Assembly: GCA_046262315.1 (NCBI GenBank)
Contig: JBHEMZ010000094.1
Location: forward strand, 1-6,829
Direction of reading: 5' to 3'
Source of the DNA: JACVRM01 sp046262315
Lineage (GTDB): Bacteria > Actinomycetota > Thermoleophilia > Gaiellales > Gaiellaceae
Length of the DNA stretch: 6,829 nucleotides
Shown piece by piece: positions 5,503-6,829 of this stretch. A program made the position numbers and the translations under genes. Below the pieces are notes generated by a model. It was given only the letters and a program-made list of their open reading frames with translations. It was not told the DNA's origin and did not search any database. The first letter of the stretch is position 1, and every line of letters starts with the position of its first letter.

Positions 5503-5542
5503 CGCGCTTCCCGCGCGGTGGCTACGGCGGGATAAACCCGCC
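5503..5542. repeat. Hairpins 3 and 4 upstream of the molybdopterin oxidoreductase
   Basis: Hairpin 3 is CGCGC (5503-5507), loop TTCCC, GCGCG (5513-5517). Hairpin 4 is GGCGGG (5526-5531), loop ATAAA, CCCGCC (5537-5542), followed by TT. Both stems are perfect and both loops are 5 nt, like hairpins 1 and 2. They lie between the end of ppx and the next gene; terminator, mRNA leader structure or repeat element are all possible. Confidence 0.4.
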
Positions 5543-5606
5543 TTCGCCAATGACCGGGCGAGTTCGAGTAACCGGCGACGTTGGTGCGGCGTGAGGCCCA
5601 GCGCGC

Positions 5607-5612
5607 TACCGT
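5607..5612 (+). promoter_or_regulatory. Possible -10 for leaderless transcription of the oxidoreductase
   Basis: TACCGT fits the minimal TAnnnT -10 pattern and ends 6 nt before the GTG start codon, so transcription would begin at or next to the start codon itself. No Shine-Dalgarno sequence is visible in the 15 nt before the GTG, which agrees with a leaderless mRNA, common in actinobacteria. A TTGGTG at 5581-5586 is 20 bp upstream, too far for a good -35. Confidence 0.3.
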
Positions 5613-5618
5613 CGCACG

Positions 5619-6692
5619 GTGCCTTTAAGCGAGACGCGCGAGATCAGCCTCGAGGAGCTTCAGCTCGCCGCCCGTAATCACGGGATGCCGCTCGAGGCGC
5701 TCCGCTACCCGATCACCCCGGCGGGCCTGCACTACCTGCTGATCCACTACGACGTGCCGGTCGTGGATGCCGACGGCTGGCGCCTCGGGGTGGGCGGCCG
5801 CGTCACGCGGCCGCTCGAGCTCTCACTCGACGACCTGCGCGGGCGGCCCGCGACCGAGCTCGCCGTCACCCTCGAGTGTGCGGGCAACGGGCGCGCGCAG
5901 CTGCAGCCGCGGCCGATTAGCCAGCCGTGGCTCTCCGAAGCGGTCGGCACCGCCGTATGGGCGGGCATCCCCCTTGCGCCGCTGCTGGAGGAGGCCGGCC
6001 TCGAGGACGGCGCGGTCGAGGTCCTCTTCACCGGGCTCGACCGCGGCATCGAGGGCGGCGAGGAGCAGGCGTACAGGCGCTCGCTCGCACTCGAGGACGC
6101 GCTCGCGCCGGATGTCCTGCTTGCCTATGAGATGAACGGCGAGCCACTGCCGCCGCAGCACGGTTTTCCACTGCGCCTGATCGTCCCTGGCTGGTACGGG
6201 ATGGCCAGCGTCAAGTGGCTCGCGGCGATCGAGGTCGTCGCGGAGCCGTTCCGCGGCTACCAGATGACGACGAGCTACCGCGTACGCCAGACCGAGGAAG
6301 ACGACGGCGAGCCGGTGGCGCGCATGCAACCGCGCGCGCTCATGGCGCCGCCCGGCATTCCCGACTTCTTCACCCGGGAGCGCACCGTGCGGCCAGGCCC
6401 CGTCGAGCTGACCGGGCGAGCATGGTCGGGGCTTGCCCCCGTGTCGGCGGTCGACGTGTCGGCCGACGGTGGCGCCGCCTGGGACGCCGCCGAGCTCGTC
6501 CGCGACCTGGACTCACCGCACGCCTGGATCGGCTGGCGATTCGAGTGGCGCCCGAAGGGACCGGGTGAGTACGTGCTCATGTGCCGTGCGCGCGACGAGG
6601 CCGGCAACGAGCAGCCGGCGAAGGCTCCTTGGAACCTCGGCGGCTACGCGAACAACGCCGCGCAGCAGGTGCGTGTGACTGTCGTGCCCTAG
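5619..6692 (+). CDS. Molybdopterin-dependent oxidoreductase, sulfite oxidase family
   Basis: A 357-aa product with the two-domain core of sulfite oxidase-type enzymes. Residues about 30-210 are the molybdenum-cofactor domain. VTLECAGNGR (83-92) carries the Mo-ligating Cys87, and HGFPLRLIVPGWYGMASVKWL (181-201) carries the basic residues that contact the cofactor and oxyanion (R186, K199). Residues about 240-355 are the immunoglobulin-like dimerisation domain, with GRAWSGLAPVSAVDVSADGGAAW, the tryptophan pair in WIGWRFEW, CRARDEAGNEQP and WNLGGYANN. There is no haem (cytochrome b5) domain, no twin-arginine signal and no membrane segment, so a cytoplasmic enzyme is likely. Substrate may be sulfite or another oxyanion or S-oxide; the electron acceptor is unknown. 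The GTG start at 5619 is kept because the following LEELQLAARNHGMPLEALRY stretch looks family-typical, although no RBS is visible. It is alone, flanked by the hairpin tract upstream and an insertion sequence 20 bp downstream. Confidence 0.92.
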   Translation: MPLSETREISLEELQLAARNHGMPLEALRYPITPAGLHYLLIHYDVPVVDADGWRLGVGGRVTRPLELSLDDLRGRPATELAVTLECAGNGRAQLQPRPISQPWLSEAVGTAVWAGIPLAPLLEEAGLEDGAVEVLFTGLDRGIEGGEEQAYRRSLALEDALAPDVLLAYEMNGEPLPPQHGFPLRLIVPGWYGMASVKWLAAIEVVAEPFRGYQMTTSYRVRQTEEDDGEPVARMQPRALMAPPGIPDFFTRERTVRPGPVELTGRAWSGLAPVSAVDVSADGGAAWDAAELVRDLDSPHAWIGWRFEWRPKGPGEYVLMCRARDEAGNEQPAKAPWNLGGYANNAAQQVRVTVVP

Positions 6693-6729
6693 CTGTCCCG
6701 CCTACACACGTTGTGAACGGCTGAGAGGG

Positions 6730-6794
6730 CATCCGGGCCTCCTTTGAGGCTTGTGGGTCTGCCAAGACTCACGCCTCAAGGAGGGACCCGGATG
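6730..6794 (+). promoter_or_regulatory. 65-nt hairpin burying the transposase Shine-Dalgarno and start codon
   Basis: CATCCGGG (6730-6737) pairs with CCCGGATG (6787-6794), CCTCC (6738-6742) with GGAGG (6780-6784), TTGAGGC (6744-6750) with GCCTCAA (6773-6779), and GTGGGTCT (6753-6760) with AGACTCAC (6765-6772, one G-U pair). The loop is GCCA. The only interruptions are a GA bulge on one side and a T and TT on the other. The perfect Shine-Dalgarno AAGGAGG (6778-6784) and the first ATG (6792-6794) lie wholly within the 3' arm. A transcript reading in from outside would therefore hide the translation start, a known way for insertion sequences to avoid activation by neighbouring genes. Confidence 0.7.
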
Positions 6795-6829
6795 ATGCTT
6801 CACCGTAACGCCAAGCTCGGACTGGCCGG
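6792..6829 (+). CDS. IS481-like transposase, N-terminus only (truncated by window end)
   Basis: The ATG at 6792 is 7 nt after AAGGAGG; a second ATG follows at once. The visible residues are MMLHRNAKLGLAG. The H-[RK]-NA-[KR]-L....G pattern at the very N-terminus is what I know from IS481-family DDE transposases, just before their helix-turn-helix. Only 13 residues are visible, so neither the HTH nor the catalytic DDE residues can be checked. The strong RBS, the IS-like leader and the position next to a TGT-type end support the call. IS3-type or other transposases remain possible. Confidence 0.6.
   Translation, partial: MMLHRNAKLGLA

Larger units (their letters stand above)
5411..5505. repeat. 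8-bp direct repeats CTAGACGC flanking two long hairpins
   Basis: CTAGACGC occurs at 5411-5418 and 5498-5505. The 79 bp between them hold the two strongest hairpins of the region. The first copy includes the ppx stop codon TAG. The layout resembles a small palindromic insertion with a target duplication, but no known element is recognised and one 8-bp match is modest evidence. Confidence 0.35.
6712..6829 (+). mobile_element. Left end of an IS481-like insertion sequence (continues past window)
   Basis: Beginning 20 bp after the oxidoreductase stop codon, TGTGAACGG opens a stretch unlike the surrounding genes: a short leader, a long hairpin and a transposase start. IS481-family elements have ends beginning with TGT and a single transposase gene close to the left end. 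The exact boundary is set by this TGT and could shift by a few bases. The right end, the matching inverted repeat and any target duplication are outside the window. Confidence 0.55.

Noticed and set aside
5823..6329. A minus-strand frame opposite the molybdopterin oxidoreductase
   Set aside because: It is antisense to the conserved cofactor domain and has no motifs or ribosome binding site.

Overview
The window comes from a high-GC bacterium, most likely an actinobacterium. My guess is the Thermoleophilia/Gaiellales side of the phylum. The signs are strong G/C at third codon positions, frequent GTG/TTG starts, long open shadows antisense to real genes, a very large SARP/AfsR-type (BTAD) ATPase regulator and a short-form Ppx/GppA phosphatase. 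The lineage is inference from style; no marker in the window fixes it.

Layout. (1) Positions 1-335, + strand: the C-terminal part of a VapC-type PIN-domain ribonuclease toxin, cut by the window edge. (2) Positions 336-707: a gap holding an intrinsic terminator shaped for minus-strand transcripts, a probable 35-aa membrane micro-protein gene (minus, 470-577), a short palindrome and a pair of 8-bp direct repeats. (3) Positions 708-781, minus: initiator tRNA-fMet(CAU) with its own TATACT -10 element. (4) Positions 805-3600, minus: a 931-aa transcriptional regulator with winged helix, BTAD, NB-ARC/AAA-type ATPase and TPR region. (5) Positions 3601-3694: a divergent control region with direct repeats on an 11-bp period. 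(6) Positions 3695-5414, +: a likely operon of a cupin protein, a 47-aa single-pass membrane protein overlapping it by ATGA, and a Ppx/GppA-family phosphatase. (7) Positions 5415-5618: a dense set of four perfect hairpins, each with a 5-nt loop; two lie between 8-bp direct repeats. (8) Positions 5619-6692, +: a molybdopterin (sulfite oxidase-family) oxidoreductase, possibly translated from a leaderless mRNA. (9) Positions 6712-6829, +: the left end of an IS481-like insertion sequence. Its transposase Shine-Dalgarno sequence and first start codon are buried in a near-perfect 65-nt hairpin.

How it may work. The large regulator and the cupin operon are divergent and share a 94-bp control region. 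The tandem 11-bp repeats look like the heptamer arrays that SARP/BTAD winged helices bind, so self-regulation and control of the cupin, micro-protein and Ppx genes is a testable idea. I see no obvious defence or biosynthetic cluster. The most unusual signals are regulatory or structural DNA/RNA: the 11-bp repeat array, the four-hairpin tract, the sequestered start of the IS transposase and two membrane micro-protein genes.
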